DNA of 64,000 nucleotides. It comes from FW021-bin31 sp964467635. Its GTDB lineage: Bacteria > Bacteroidota > Bacteroidia > Chitinophagales > Chitinophagaceae. The DNA lies in assembly GCA_964467635.1 (NCBI GenBank), contig CAYXRN010000001.1, positions 26,557-90,556 of the forward strand. The letters run 5' to 3'. Positions within the stretch are counted from its first letter, which is position 1. Every line of letters begins with the position of its first letter. Made by a program: the position numbers and the translations under genes. Below are positions 53,558 through 63,300 of the stretch, in pieces. The notes beneath the pieces are model-generated. The model ran no database searches. It had not been told where the DNA came from and saw nothing but the letters and a program-made list of their open reading frames with translations.

Positions 53558-54757
53558 TCACCTTCCTCTTCTTAGTCTCCAAACGTTAGTCTCATGCGAG
53601 GCTATATCAACCTTGATCTTCTTTATGTTTTTAAATATTTCTTTACTCCATACATCAAAGCCGTCAAACGCGCCTTCTAAATCAAGTTCACTAAGTCTCA
53701 TGTTAAACCTTTGCTTTTTATCGGATTTATTTAAAATGCCGATGGCATAACCAGACGACAAGCGTTTTACTAATACAGTCTAGGTTTCGTTGCTGATTTT
53801 TCTTACCGCTTGTTTTTCCAACGGATCCTGGTCAATGGCTATAATATCCTTATTTAACAAGATGCGACGGGTGGTTTCATTCATGCTTCTCACGTCACAG
53901 GAAACCATTAACGGGGCCGCCATCAGACACCACAGGCTCATTTGAGACTGATATTCCACATCACTACAACCATTGCCTCCGCGATCACCAGATGGACCGT
54001 CTTTGCCATACAAACCAACAACCAACATATCAGGATTGTTCCAGTGACCAGATCCGGCATGGTCCGATAGTCCGGCGTTTATTGCAACGATATCCATAAT
54101 ACCTTCTGCGTTTTTTAAATAGCTTTTGTTGATCCATTTGTCCCGGATATCATAAGTTGTACGCCATAGCTGCCCTCCTGCGGCAGCCGCCCACAACCAG
54201 GGTTGACGCTGGCCCCATTCGCAAACCGCGAACACCATACGTCTACCACTGCCATGTAGTGCTTTAGCCATCTTTTCATCTCTTATCTTCGCTGTTTTTA
54301 TGTCTGCAGGCGCACCGCAATAATCATATTTTAGGTAATCAATTCCCCAGGAAGCAAAAGTTTTGGCATCCTGTCTTTCAAAATGCAGACTGCCTGTATA
54401 TCCCCCACAGGTCAATTTGGCCGCATCCGAATAGATCCCCACTTTCATTCCTTTGCCGTGCGCGTAATCCGCAAGTGCCTTCACCCCATTTGGAATCTTA
54501 TCAGGATCGGCTATAATATTGTTTCTGTTATCGCGACCGCCTTGCCATCCATCGTCAATACAAATGTATTTATAACCTGCTTTCACCATTCCAGCAGCAA
54601 CCATCGCAACTACAACGCCTTTCAACTTTTTGGCGGTAATGTCCGTACCAAAATAATTCCAGCTCATGAAACCCATAGGCGGTGTAGGAGCCAGTTGTTG
54701 AGCATCTACGACGGCTAAGTTAAAAAAAAGCAAAAAGAAAAGCAATAATCTGCGCAT
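53558..54757 (-). pseudogene. GH27 alpha-galactosidase gene interrupted by one in-frame TAG
   Basis: Read through, this is a 399-residue GH27 enzyme: signal LLLFFLLFFNLAVVDA, PPMGFMSWNYFG, CIDDGWQGG, the nucleophile motif YLKYDYCG, and the acid/base region SDHAGSGHWNNPDMLVV. After KISNET comes TAG at 53780-53782, then TVLVKRLSSGYAIGILNK and the rest of the C-terminal beta-sandwich in the same frame. TGG (Trp) is the likely ancestral codon, by inference. The barrel with both catalytic residues lies before the stop, so a product lacking only about 75 residues could still be made, though its folding is doubtful. It sits in the fucosidase/sulfatase locus. Confidence 0.85.
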
Positions 54758-54856
54758 TTTCTAATTAATTTGTTAAGTACCTGATCGTGCACTAGGTAAA
54801 TGGGAAAACGCCCGGGCTATAGCAAAGCTTGAGTGTAATCTTGTGAGATTAGCAAA

Positions 54857-56359
54857 TTAGTTATCTGCAAGATTTGGTGTAGCATAGAGTCCAAATTTAC
54901 TTAAGGCGACGCAAACAGGAGATTCTGTTACCCTTACCCTGACTTTGTTTGTAGTAATACCTTCATGTAGTTTGATCAATCGGTTTGCTCCAATGCCGGT
55001 AGCAGTTGCTATTTGTTTCCATTTACCATCTTTCCACTGGTCTATGGCAACTGAAGTTATGCGCTGGCCCAGTTTAATGTTTTCTCTCAGTTGAATAATA
55101 TTAAAGGTTTTTGCCTTCTTCAAATCTACTTCCACAGAAGGCGTAAGTATGCTATCGTCCGTGGCCCAATAGCTATAGCGATTGGAGTCTACTAAAAATT
55201 TAGTACCGAATTTAGCATCTGCTCCTCCTCTAATGTTGGAAGCGGTAAACACAGCGTCTTTTGCCAGGTTCTTCGAAAAGGTTTGGCGAAGTATTTCTCC
55301 AAATGTTTTTAAGACCCGAACATCTCCTTCACTTAACTGGCCCGTAGTGTCGGGAGCCAGACCCAGATTCATATTTCCTGCACGGCCCACGCTGTGGATG
55401 TATATATTAAACAGCTCCTCAGGCGTTTTTTGTTCTCCTTCTTCCGCTGCGTGCCAGAACCAGCCTGGACGCAGTGGTACATCACATTCGGCGGGAATCC
55501 AGTATTTGCCGTTTCTGGTTCCGGTGGGAGAATACTGGTATTGGACATTTCCCGGGCTGGGGTTAGCACCATCTATTCCTTGAGGGGTAAAAGTTTCCCA
55601 GGTTGTATCAGCGGCGAAGCCATCTTCGTTACCTACCCATCGTACATCCCAACCAGCATCCGAAAATATCACGGCGGCTGGTTGCATATTTCTTACGATC
55701 TGCCAGGTGGAATCCCATTGGTAATAAGTAGCCCGGTCAATCTCCCTGGTTTCATTTGCACCACCATAATAACCATCTCCTCCGTTTGCCCCATCAAACC
55801 AGGCCTCGAATAAGGAGCCATAATTGGTATAAAGCTCTTTCAACTGAGTTCTATAAAGCGAGAGGTACTTTGGTGCACCATAAAATTTGCTGTTTCTGTC
55901 CCAAGGGGAACAATAAATGCCAAATTGCAATCCCTGTCTTCTGCAAGCTTCTTCAAAGGCCTTTACCATATCACCCTTGCCGTTTTTCCACTGGCTTTTT
56001 GTGATATTATATTCCGTGGTACTCGTAGGCCATAAACAGAAACCGTCGTGATGTTTAGCTACTAAAATAAGCCCTTTTATTCCCGCTGCTTTGGCAGCGG
56101 ATACAACCTGATTCGGATCAAAATCAGAAGGGTTAAATTTTTGAGGGTTCACGTTGCCATAGCCCCATTCTTTATTTGTGAAAGTATTGAGTCCGAAATG
56201 AACAATAGAAATCATTTCAAGTTGCTGCCAGTTGAGTTGTCGTTCGGTAGGGAGTACTCCATATGGTGCTGGAGGAGTAATGTCTGTTTTTTGCGTGCAG
56301 CCAAATGCAAAAACACCAAGTGCTAAAAGGAATAATGATAATCTTTTTTTCATGCGCAT
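54857..56359 (-). CDS. GH29 alpha-L-fucosidase with C-terminal F5/8-type-C-like domain, lipoprotein
   Basis: A 500-residue enzyme with lipoprotein signal (LLALGVFAFGC). The GH29 barrel has MISIVHFGLNTFT, AKHHDGFCLWP, CSPWDRNSKFYG, and the nucleophile motif EAWFDGANGG. The C-terminal part (about 365-500; SNIRGGADAKFG, FNIIQLRENIKLG) resembles a coagulation factor 5/8 carbohydrate-binding domain. An ATG at 56353 is an equally possible start. A second copy of a promoter-bearing repeat about 210 bp upstream may drive it separately from the genes further upstream. Confidence 0.92.
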   Translation of the reverse strand: MRMKKRLSLFLLALGVFAFGCTQKTDITPPAPYGVLPTERQLNWQQLEMISIVHFGLNTFTNKEWGYGNVNPQKFNPSDFDPNQVVSAAKAAGIKGLILVAKHHDGFCLWPTSTTEYNITKSQWKNGKGDMVKAFEEACRRQGLQFGIYCSPWDRNSKFYGAPKYLSLYRTQLKELYTNYGSLFEAWFDGANGGDGYYGGANETREIDRATYYQWDSTWQIVRNMQPAAVIFSDAGWDVRWVGNEDGFAADTTWETFTPQGIDGANPSPGNVQYQYSPTGTRNGKYWIPAECDVPLRPGWFWHAAEEGEQKTPEELFNIYIHSVGRAGNMNLGLAPDTTGQLSEGDVRVLKTFGEILRQTFSKNLAKDAVFTASNIRGGADAKFGTKFLVDSNRYSYWATDDSILTPSVEVDLKKAKTFNIIQLRENIKLGQRITSVAIDQWKDGKWKQIATATGIGANRLIKLHEGITTNKVRVRVTESPVCVALSKFGLYATPNLADN

Positions 56360-56518
56360 GGGTTATGATTTTGTAATTTTCCTTTAGTGTTTACCGACCC
56401 TTTAGTTTCTTTAATGCCACTGAGACGAAATTCGGTTTCCTCCCCTTTCTTGCAAATATCGAAAATTATTCTGATTCCAACGATCTATCGTGTAATTAGC
56501 AAGAGCTCATTTTTACTG

Positions 56519-56587
56519 TAAAATGTGCCGTAAAGCCGATTCATTACAGTATGTGATTAGAGGTAAGGTACAAAGATAAGGAATTAA
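56519..56587 (-). repeat. Promoter-bearing repeat, copy B
   Basis: Matches 11992-12060 over about 70 bp. On the minus strand it contains TATCTTTG (56571-56578), a -7 box pointing to the GH29 gene at 54857-56359. The two copies share flanks neither before nor after the repeat, so only this unit was copied or conserved. Confidence 0.6.
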
Positions 56588-56835
56588 TCGAAAGCTTTTT
56601 CTCTTTGGTAGGAATACCACTGGTCATCCAGCATGCAGTGTCTCTGGAGAATTTTACGATATGAATCCAAACACCAGTTTACCATCACAAATGTCTTTTA
56701 AGTGATCAAGGTCTCTCATAGGCTTTTCTGGTCGCTACTGCATCGCTGGTTGATTGTATTAGACACGGCTATTTTTTTGCAAAATAAGAAAGAGAATAGT
56801 TTTATCGTAATAGGAGTAATCGAAACTTAAGTTAA

Positions 56836-56928
56836 ATGAGCTACTTGTCCTCCCAAGCCATAGGTGGAGGAGCATCCCCAGATACCATTCGCCAATACAT
56901 CCTTAATCGCTTACATCCTACATCCTAA
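56836..56928 (+). pseudogene. Possible IS200/IS605 TnpA C-terminal remnant
   Basis: A 30-residue frame whose segment SYLSSQAIGGGASPDTIRQY resembles the end of Y1 transposases (WSxSYFxxxxGGxxxxxxxxYI). The catalytic Tyr and HUH part of the protein are absent, and the fragment starts at an ATG preceded by a stop. A small hairpin (CGGG/CCCG at 56936-56950) follows shortly after its stop. The resemblance is weak; chance is possible. Confidence 0.3.
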
Positions 56929-57111
56929 AGATCTGCGGGTTTTACGCCCGTTTTATTAACCTAACAAATAAATCCAACTTAGGTCGGCGGCGTGATTGAT
57001 CCTTCGTCGTCGTAGCAACTAGCTGGATTCCTTCTCTTAGCCATTATGCCCAACCGGTATGTTTTTTCTCTTTAATGGCTGTTAAAAATAGACCAATGCT
57101 TCCCTTGTTTG

Positions 57112-58551
57112 TCATGTCCTTGCAGGTTCGTAATGTTTGCCTTTAGAGCTCTCACGTTTCTGTTGAACCTCAAGCACAATGACATAAGGCTGATTATGCA
57201 CCGTTTTTCTTAAATGAATAAAATATTCATTTCGTCCTATGGCTTCCATCATTAAATTTTGATCAGGTACCGTAATGGAATAGTCTCTAGTAATCTTTAC
57301 ATTTTTAGGCGTTTCTAATCTCAGTAGCCCAGATACAGGTGTATTAAAAACAATCATATATATGTTGTTTTGTGCAGTATCGCTGGTATAATATCCCCAA
57401 TTCTGTTTTTTCCACCCCCTGGCATGGTCACAACCATATATGGACATTCCGTTTATATCCATCCAATCTCCAATAACTTGAGCTGTGTGCTTTTCCTCGT
57501 CCCGGAAAGTGCCGTCTGGCTTAGGACCGAAATTAATCATGAAATTTCCACCCATAGAAACAGCATGGACCATCATTTCCAATAATTCTACAGGCTTTTT
57601 AACATGTCCATTCCATATAGCATTATAGCCCCATTGGTTTTCAGGAATAGTCATGATACATTCCCAATCGTAATTCAATACTTCGGTATCTGTAACAGGT
57701 GGTAACTTTCTTTCCCAACCTGAGGCATAGTCTCCCATAAGGTTCCCATTGGAGTCAAAATGTCTTTTTCCGTAATCATCAGCACGCATACGGCTGTTTA
57801 TAATCAGGGCTGGATGAATTTTTTTTAAATACTGAGCTAATTCATAACTAAATTTGCCGTTTGACTCCCAGGATTTATCCCATGTTCCATCAAACCATAA
57901 GCCAATAACAGATGGATATCTTTCCAATAGTTCAGTCAATTGATTTTTTACGTACAGCTTATACCGTTCAAATGCCAGGCTGTCCTCTTTTGTTTTGATG
58001 GTATAACGCCAGTCGGGATGGTGCCAATCTAAAATGGAATAGTAGAAAGAAACGTCAATTCCAACCTTGTTGCAGGCCTGGACAAGCGCTCCCAACAAGT
58101 CTTTTTTATAAGGAGATGAGGCAACATCAAAATCTGTATATTTACTGGGCCAAAGGCAAAAGCCTTCGTGATGCTTGGTGGTGATCCTCAGGTATTTCAC
58201 GCCCATTTTTTTAGCCATGGCAGCCCATTTGTCCGCATCAAAATTCACTGGGTTGAACTGATGGATAAGTGCGAAATAAGCACTATCGGGGATTTGTGCC
58301 CAGGATTTGATCCATTCGGCTGCTCCATCGTAATGTTTTCCCTGCCAAGAACCTCCCAAAATGGAATATAGCCCAAAATGTATAAACTCGCCAAAGCGCA
58401 TCTGCCGCCAGTGGTTCATAGCGGGATCTCTACGTATTCCAAAGTGATGATCTCCGTATTTTAAGGGAATCGAATCATTGGAGAATGCTCTTATTTGATT
58501 GAATATGGGCAGGAAAACCACAACTAGAATTAACCGCCTTAAAAGTCTCAT
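57112..58551 (-). CDS. GH29 alpha-L-fucosidase, exported
   Basis: A 479-residue GH29 enzyme with a signal peptide (MRLLRRLILVVVFLPIFNQI). The barrel has FGEFIHFGLYS, TKHHEGFCLWPS, and VIGLWFDGTWDKS with the likely nucleophile Asp. It ends with a short beta domain and lacks the extra carbohydrate-binding modules of the other two GH29 proteins. The start at 58551 is chosen because it gives a clean signal; an upstream ATG at 58611 would overlap the SusD stop. It is directly downstream of the SusC/SusD pair. Confidence 0.92.
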   Translation of the reverse strand: MRLLRRLILVVVFLPIFNQIRAFSNDSIPLKYGDHHFGIRRDPAMNHWRQMRFGEFIHFGLYSILGGSWQGKHYDGAAEWIKSWAQIPDSAYFALIHQFNPVNFDADKWAAMAKKMGVKYLRITTKHHEGFCLWPSKYTDFDVASSPYKKDLLGALVQACNKVGIDVSFYYSILDWHHPDWRYTIKTKEDSLAFERYKLYVKNQLTELLERYPSVIGLWFDGTWDKSWESNGKFSYELAQYLKKIHPALIINSRMRADDYGKRHFDSNGNLMGDYASGWERKLPPVTDTEVLNYDWECIMTIPENQWGYNAIWNGHVKKPVELLEMMVHAVSMGGNFMINFGPKPDGTFRDEEKHTAQVIGDWMDINGMSIYGCDHARGWKKQNWGYYTSDTAQNNIYMIVFNTPVSGLLRLETPKNVKITRDYSITVPDQNLMMEAIGRNEYFIHLRKTVHNQPYVIVLEVQQKRESSKGKHYEPART

Positions 58552-58595
58552 AAGTGTTAGGTGTCTGAAGTTACAAAATGGATAATACACATTCA

Positions 58596-60377
58596 TCAGG
58601 GCGTTTCCCAACCCGGATTTTGTTCAAGCTTTTTATTAAGAACCAGGTCTTCTATGGGTATGGGGAACAAATATTCTTTATCTTCCCATTGTCTTCCGCT
58701 AGGCAGAACTTCAGCGTAGGGTAAAATGTGCCGGTCATCGCTCAAAAATACGTCTTTATTCACAACCACCGAAGGAAACTGATCCTGCACGAAAGGTATC
58801 CCCTTAACAGGTACTTCCAAAAATCCCCCTGCTTTCCAACGCATTAAATCATCCCAACGGCGACTCTCAAATGCAAATTCAATACGTCGTTCTCTTCGTA
58901 TTTCTCTTAATAGCGGAGCAGGCACATAACCTACGTATTTGGAATATAATTTATCCAGATATGGGTCGGCAGGGATGTTACTGATTTCTAGCGGTGGCAT
59001 TTCCACCCTGGATCTTACCACATTTACGGTTTGATTTATCACATTTTGATCACACTGCCCTAATTCATATTTAGCCTCTGCATAATCTAATAAGATTTCT
59101 GCATACCTGAAAATAGGTGCAGCTTGTTCTCCGTTCGTCACCCTGTCCCAATCTGCGGGGTCATTCAGGAACCATTTACATACCCGGTAGCCAGTAAGAC
59201 ATTTATTTCCGGTTAATCCTTGGATGTTAGGCACCGGAGCGTTATTTGCACCCATAACACCCGCCGCTAAGTTATGGGTTCCGAACATGGCTATGGTTTG
59301 GGATAAACGGGGGTCACGATTCTTAAATTCCTGCTGGATGGAATCATCTCCCATATACCGGGGGCTCGTAGAAATAGGTTTCCCGTCTGTACATAAATAG
59401 GCATTTACCAAAGACTGCGTGGCACCCATTCTTTCCCTCAGGTTTTGGGCAAAATATCTACTGAATGCCACTCCATAGTTCAGATCAGCCGAATAATCTC
59501 TCCACAATATAATCCCCGGATTACCCGCGTAGCTATATTGTGCAAAAAGACCAAAATAATCTGAATCCGGATTGCCGGTTGAATATAGATGATATCCACT
59601 ACTCATCAGTGTTTCACAAGCCTTTACGCATTCCTTTAGATAGGCTGTGCCATCAAGACCCAGTTCGCTGTGGTATTTTCTGTAGGTCCCTTCATACAAG
59701 CATATTCTTGCTTTAAGGAAGCGAGCTATGTCTTTGTTTAGCCTATCGGGCTCCTCACTTCCTTTTTCGGGCAGCCATTCAATAGCCTGATTTAGGATTT
59801 TCATTATTGAGTCCATCACCTGTGCCCTCGGTAGACGAGGTCCGAATAGTTCCGGAGAATTGGTTTGTAAAGGCTTGTTCAACCAAGGAACGGCCCCAAA
59901 TAATTTTACCTTTTCAAAATAATCCCACGACTTAAAGAATAAGATCTCTCCGGCATAAACATTGCGTTCCGCAGGATCAGCTTCTACCCGTTTATAATTA
60001 ACCAGAAAATAATTTAGATCACGTATATTTTCGAAATTCCAACCACCTGATCCGCTTCCGCCGGTAATGTAATCGTTATATTGATTGGCTGCAACTTCAG
60101 AATAAGGGTCGGGCGCAGCGTTATCTGTTATTACATCGCCATATGCAATATTATTGGTGTATCCATACGGTTCTTTTTTATCTGTGCCCCATCCGGAACC
60201 GAAACCAATAATATACTTGGGGTATAAGCTGTTGGAATACAGTTTGAGATCATTTAACGAGTGCCAGTAGCTTTGTTCTGTTATCTGATCCAATGGATAC
60301 TTGTCCATAAACTCATCGTTGCAACTATATAAGGATGCCATGGCTATGCAACCAAGTACTAATAATATCTTTTTCAT
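58596..60377 (-). CDS. SusD/RagB-family glycan-binding lipoprotein
   Basis: A 593-residue outer-membrane lipoprotein (signal ending LYSC). The N-terminus YPLDQITEQSYW, TPR-like helices around residues 80-200 and the C-terminal REIRRERRIEFAFESRRWDDLMRWK and YLFPIPIEDL are the SusD hallmarks. It binds the target polysaccharide at the cell surface and caps the SusC transporter. It follows SusC by 17 bp and precedes the first GH29 gene. Confidence 0.95.
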   Translation of the reverse strand: MKKILLVLGCIAMASLYSCNDEFMDKYPLDQITEQSYWHSLNDLKLYSNSLYPKYIIGFGSGWGTDKKEPYGYTNNIAYGDVITDNAAPDPYSEVAANQYNDYITGGSGSGGWNFENIRDLNYFLVNYKRVEADPAERNVYAGEILFFKSWDYFEKVKLFGAVPWLNKPLQTNSPELFGPRLPRAQVMDSIMKILNQAIEWLPEKGSEEPDRLNKDIARFLKARICLYEGTYRKYHSELGLDGTAYLKECVKACETLMSSGYHLYSTGNPDSDYFGLFAQYSYAGNPGIILWRDYSADLNYGVAFSRYFAQNLRERMGATQSLVNAYLCTDGKPISTSPRYMGDDSIQQEFKNRDPRLSQTIAMFGTHNLAAGVMGANNAPVPNIQGLTGNKCLTGYRVCKWFLNDPADWDRVTNGEQAAPIFRYAEILLDYAEAKYELGQCDQNVINQTVNVVRSRVEMPPLEISNIPADPYLDKLYSKYVGYVPAPLLREIRRERRIEFAFESRRWDDLMRWKAGGFLEVPVKGIPFVQDQFPSVVVNKDVFLSDDRHILPYAEVLPSGRQWEDKEYLFPIPIEDLVLNKKLEQNPGWETP

Positions 60378-60394
60378 GTGAAATAGTTTTAAGA

Positions 60395-63300
60395 TTAAAA
60401 AGTCACTTGCAACCCAACGGCAAGTGAACGGAACATGGGATAATCGGCAGACATCATTTCGGGGTCAAATATATCAGGTATATCGGTTATCCTAAAGAGG
60501 TTATAACCGGCAAAAAATACCTTTGCACCGTTAATGTGCAGTTTGTCCTGTATTATGTGTTTTGGAATATTGTACCCTAGTGTTAAATTATTTAACCGGA
60601 TGTAAGCCGCATTTATTAGATATTTCGTTTGCTGAAGTATATTAGCCCCTCTGGGTTTATATGCAGGGAAAAAAGCATCAGTTCTTTCAGGAGTCCATGA
60701 GTGGTTGTATACGTACCAAGTTCCGGTCCCTCCGTTAATAGCTCCCCAGTATAAATTACTTCCGATCCAGTAATCTCTTTTTCCTACGCCTTCCAAGAAC
60801 ACATTAAGTTCAAAATTTTTCCAGGATGCGTTTACGTTGAAGCCGAATTTTAGATGAGGGATACTGTTTCCTATGATTTTTCTATCTCCCGGGTCCGTCG
60901 CTGTATTTGCTCCGTAGCCTATCACTCCATCACCATCCAAATCTTTATATTGTATATCCCCCGGATGCCAGTTTCCTTCATAAAGCGTTTTCTGGTTTGG
61001 GGCCTTTTGTATTTGTTCGTAGGTCTGAAAAGTGCCTGCGGTTGCAAAACCCCAAATTTCCCCCATTTTTTTTCCGGTATATAAAGAAGTCAGCAGCTTA
61101 TTTGGATTCCCGTTAAATTGCGTGATTGTACTGTTATAATTGGAAAGCACAAACCGTACATTTAAATTAAGTCCATTTTGAAAATTATCCCTCCAGCTAG
61201 CGGTTAGATCCCAGCCTAAGGTCTTTAATGTACCTGAGTTCTTTGTTGGTGGGCTTGTTCCCAATACTGCGGGTAGCTTATCTCCCTGAACTAAAATATC
61301 CGTTGTTGTTCTATTATACCAGTCAAACGACAAATCAAATTTTTTTAAAAGTCCTAAGTTTATTCCGAAATCAAGAGTTGTTGCTGTTTCCCAGGTTATA
61401 CTGGGACTGACTAGTCCTGGGGGAGTAACTCCTACCGGACGGTTTCCGCCAAATAAATATTCGACCTGCGCAATAGTTCCATAAGAAGGGATGTAAATGT
61501 AATTGGGGACATCCTGGTTGCCAAGACTGCCATAAGAAACCCTTAACTTCAAATTATTGGCTACGGGCTTAAGCGTTTGCCAAAAAGGCTCTTCTGATAT
61601 CCTCCAGGCGCCGGAGAAGGACTGGAAGAACTTAAATCTGGTATCATGAGGAAACCTGGATGATCCTTGGTATCTCCCATCGGATTCGAGTAGGTATTTA
61701 TGATTATAGTTGTAGGTAACCCTGTAAAATGCGCCCCGTAGTGCCCAATGAGATTCTGCATCATAGGCATACTGATTGCCTAGTGTTTGAGAAATAACAG
61801 GAATATTTGGCGACAGCATGTCTTCTCCCCTACCACCGAGATAAACTTCTTTATACCATTGCTGATGAAAACCTATTAATGCGTAAAAGTTGTTTTTATC
61901 GAGCGAAAGGCTATAATCGGTATATGCATCAATTGTAAATTGTTTAGAACTGGTGCTCCATTTTTGAACAGAGGTTGGGTCAGTATAAACGGTTGTTGGA
62001 TGATCCCAATCTCTTACAATCCTCTTAAGTAAAGGGATTACTTGTTTTCTTCTGTAATTATAAGACTTATAAGAAAAATTCCCTTTTATCTGCCATCCTT
62101 TTAACGGAGTTATGACAGGAGCTATGTATAACATGTTGTTCTCTTTGGACTCTTTATTTTGCGATCCATAATCCATGAACGATAATATATTATCCGTGTA
62201 CATCACCCCAACCGGAGAAGAAGCAGGCGTTTTGATAGGCATGTTAATATTACGATCTGGTTCATGAGCCATGGAAATCCACCATCCGCCTTTTCCCGCC
62301 GGACTAACCGGCTCAGTATATTGAGAATAACTGTATATGGATTTAAAATTAACAGAGAGCCATTTAGTCACATCCGTAGTTAGATTTAACATGGCGTTAT
62401 AACGTTCGTACTTATCCGTGTTAAGTTTATAAAACCCATCCTGGTTCAAATAACCTAAAGAAGCATAATAAGTAGTCCTTTCTCCTCCTCCCGATAAACT
62501 TAGATTATGTTTTTGCATAGGGGTGGCATTTCTCAATGCCAAAGCATATTCATCATTATTCCCAACCCACTCAATTGAACCTCCTGTGGTCATGTAATAG
62601 ATGGGGGCTTCATCGGGGTTATCCATATAAGCCCGGATATGCTTTAACTTTTCAGTCATGTTGCTGGGGGGAGTCCTGTTTTCCAGCTTGTACGCATTAA
62701 TTGCCGCCTCTTGAATGGTGTAGGCATCCAGAAGGTCTGGAACGGCAGTAGGCTTGTTCCATTGAATACTGCCGACATATTTAAATTGAGGTTTTTGAGA
62801 TTTTATTCCGCTTTTGGTAGTGATTAGTACGACGCCGTAAGCTGCCCTTGCCCCATAGATGGCAGCGGACGCGGCATCTTTTAATACCGAAATGTTGGCA
62901 ATATCATTAGGATTAAGCTGGCTGATGTCCATTTCCACACCATCTACCAGAATTAATGGACTCCCTGTTTTAAACGAGCCACCCGAAAAAGATGTTCCTC
63001 CTCGAATATTTAACGAAGGTGTAGTATTAGGACCACCGTCGGAAATGTTAATATTCAAATTGGCCATTTGCCCTTCAAGGCCCTGGGCAATATTGGTAAT
63101 TGGCCGATTCTCAAATACATCTCCACTAATCGATTCAACAGCTCCTGTTAGGTTGACCTTCTTCTGGGTGCCATATCCCACTACAATCACTTCATTCAAT
63201 CCCGTAGCGGAAGTCGATAACGTAACATTGATTGTTTCGTGGCCATTTACAGGAATCTCCCTGTCTTGGTACCCCACATAAGAAAACACCAGCGTTGCAT

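Larger units (their letters stand above)
56360..57111. other. 750 bp gap within the polysaccharide locus
   Basis: No intact gene is visible. The region contains the promoter-bearing repeat at 56519-56587 and a possible transposase remnant at 56836-56928. The rest has short frames only, with no recognisable family. It separates two GH29 genes that otherwise belong to one minus-strand locus, so it may be an insertion scar. Confidence 0.5.

Noticed and set aside
51411..53782. Selenocysteine or programmed recoding at the in-frame stops
   Set aside because: The stops are TAA and TAG, not TGA, and no downstream SECIS-like hairpin was noticed; ordinary decay is simpler, though readthrough remains untested.
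62859..63281. 140-codon plus-strand open frame opposite susC
   Set aside because: It is the antisense of the SusC plug region, whose sequence is clearly family-like on the minus strand.
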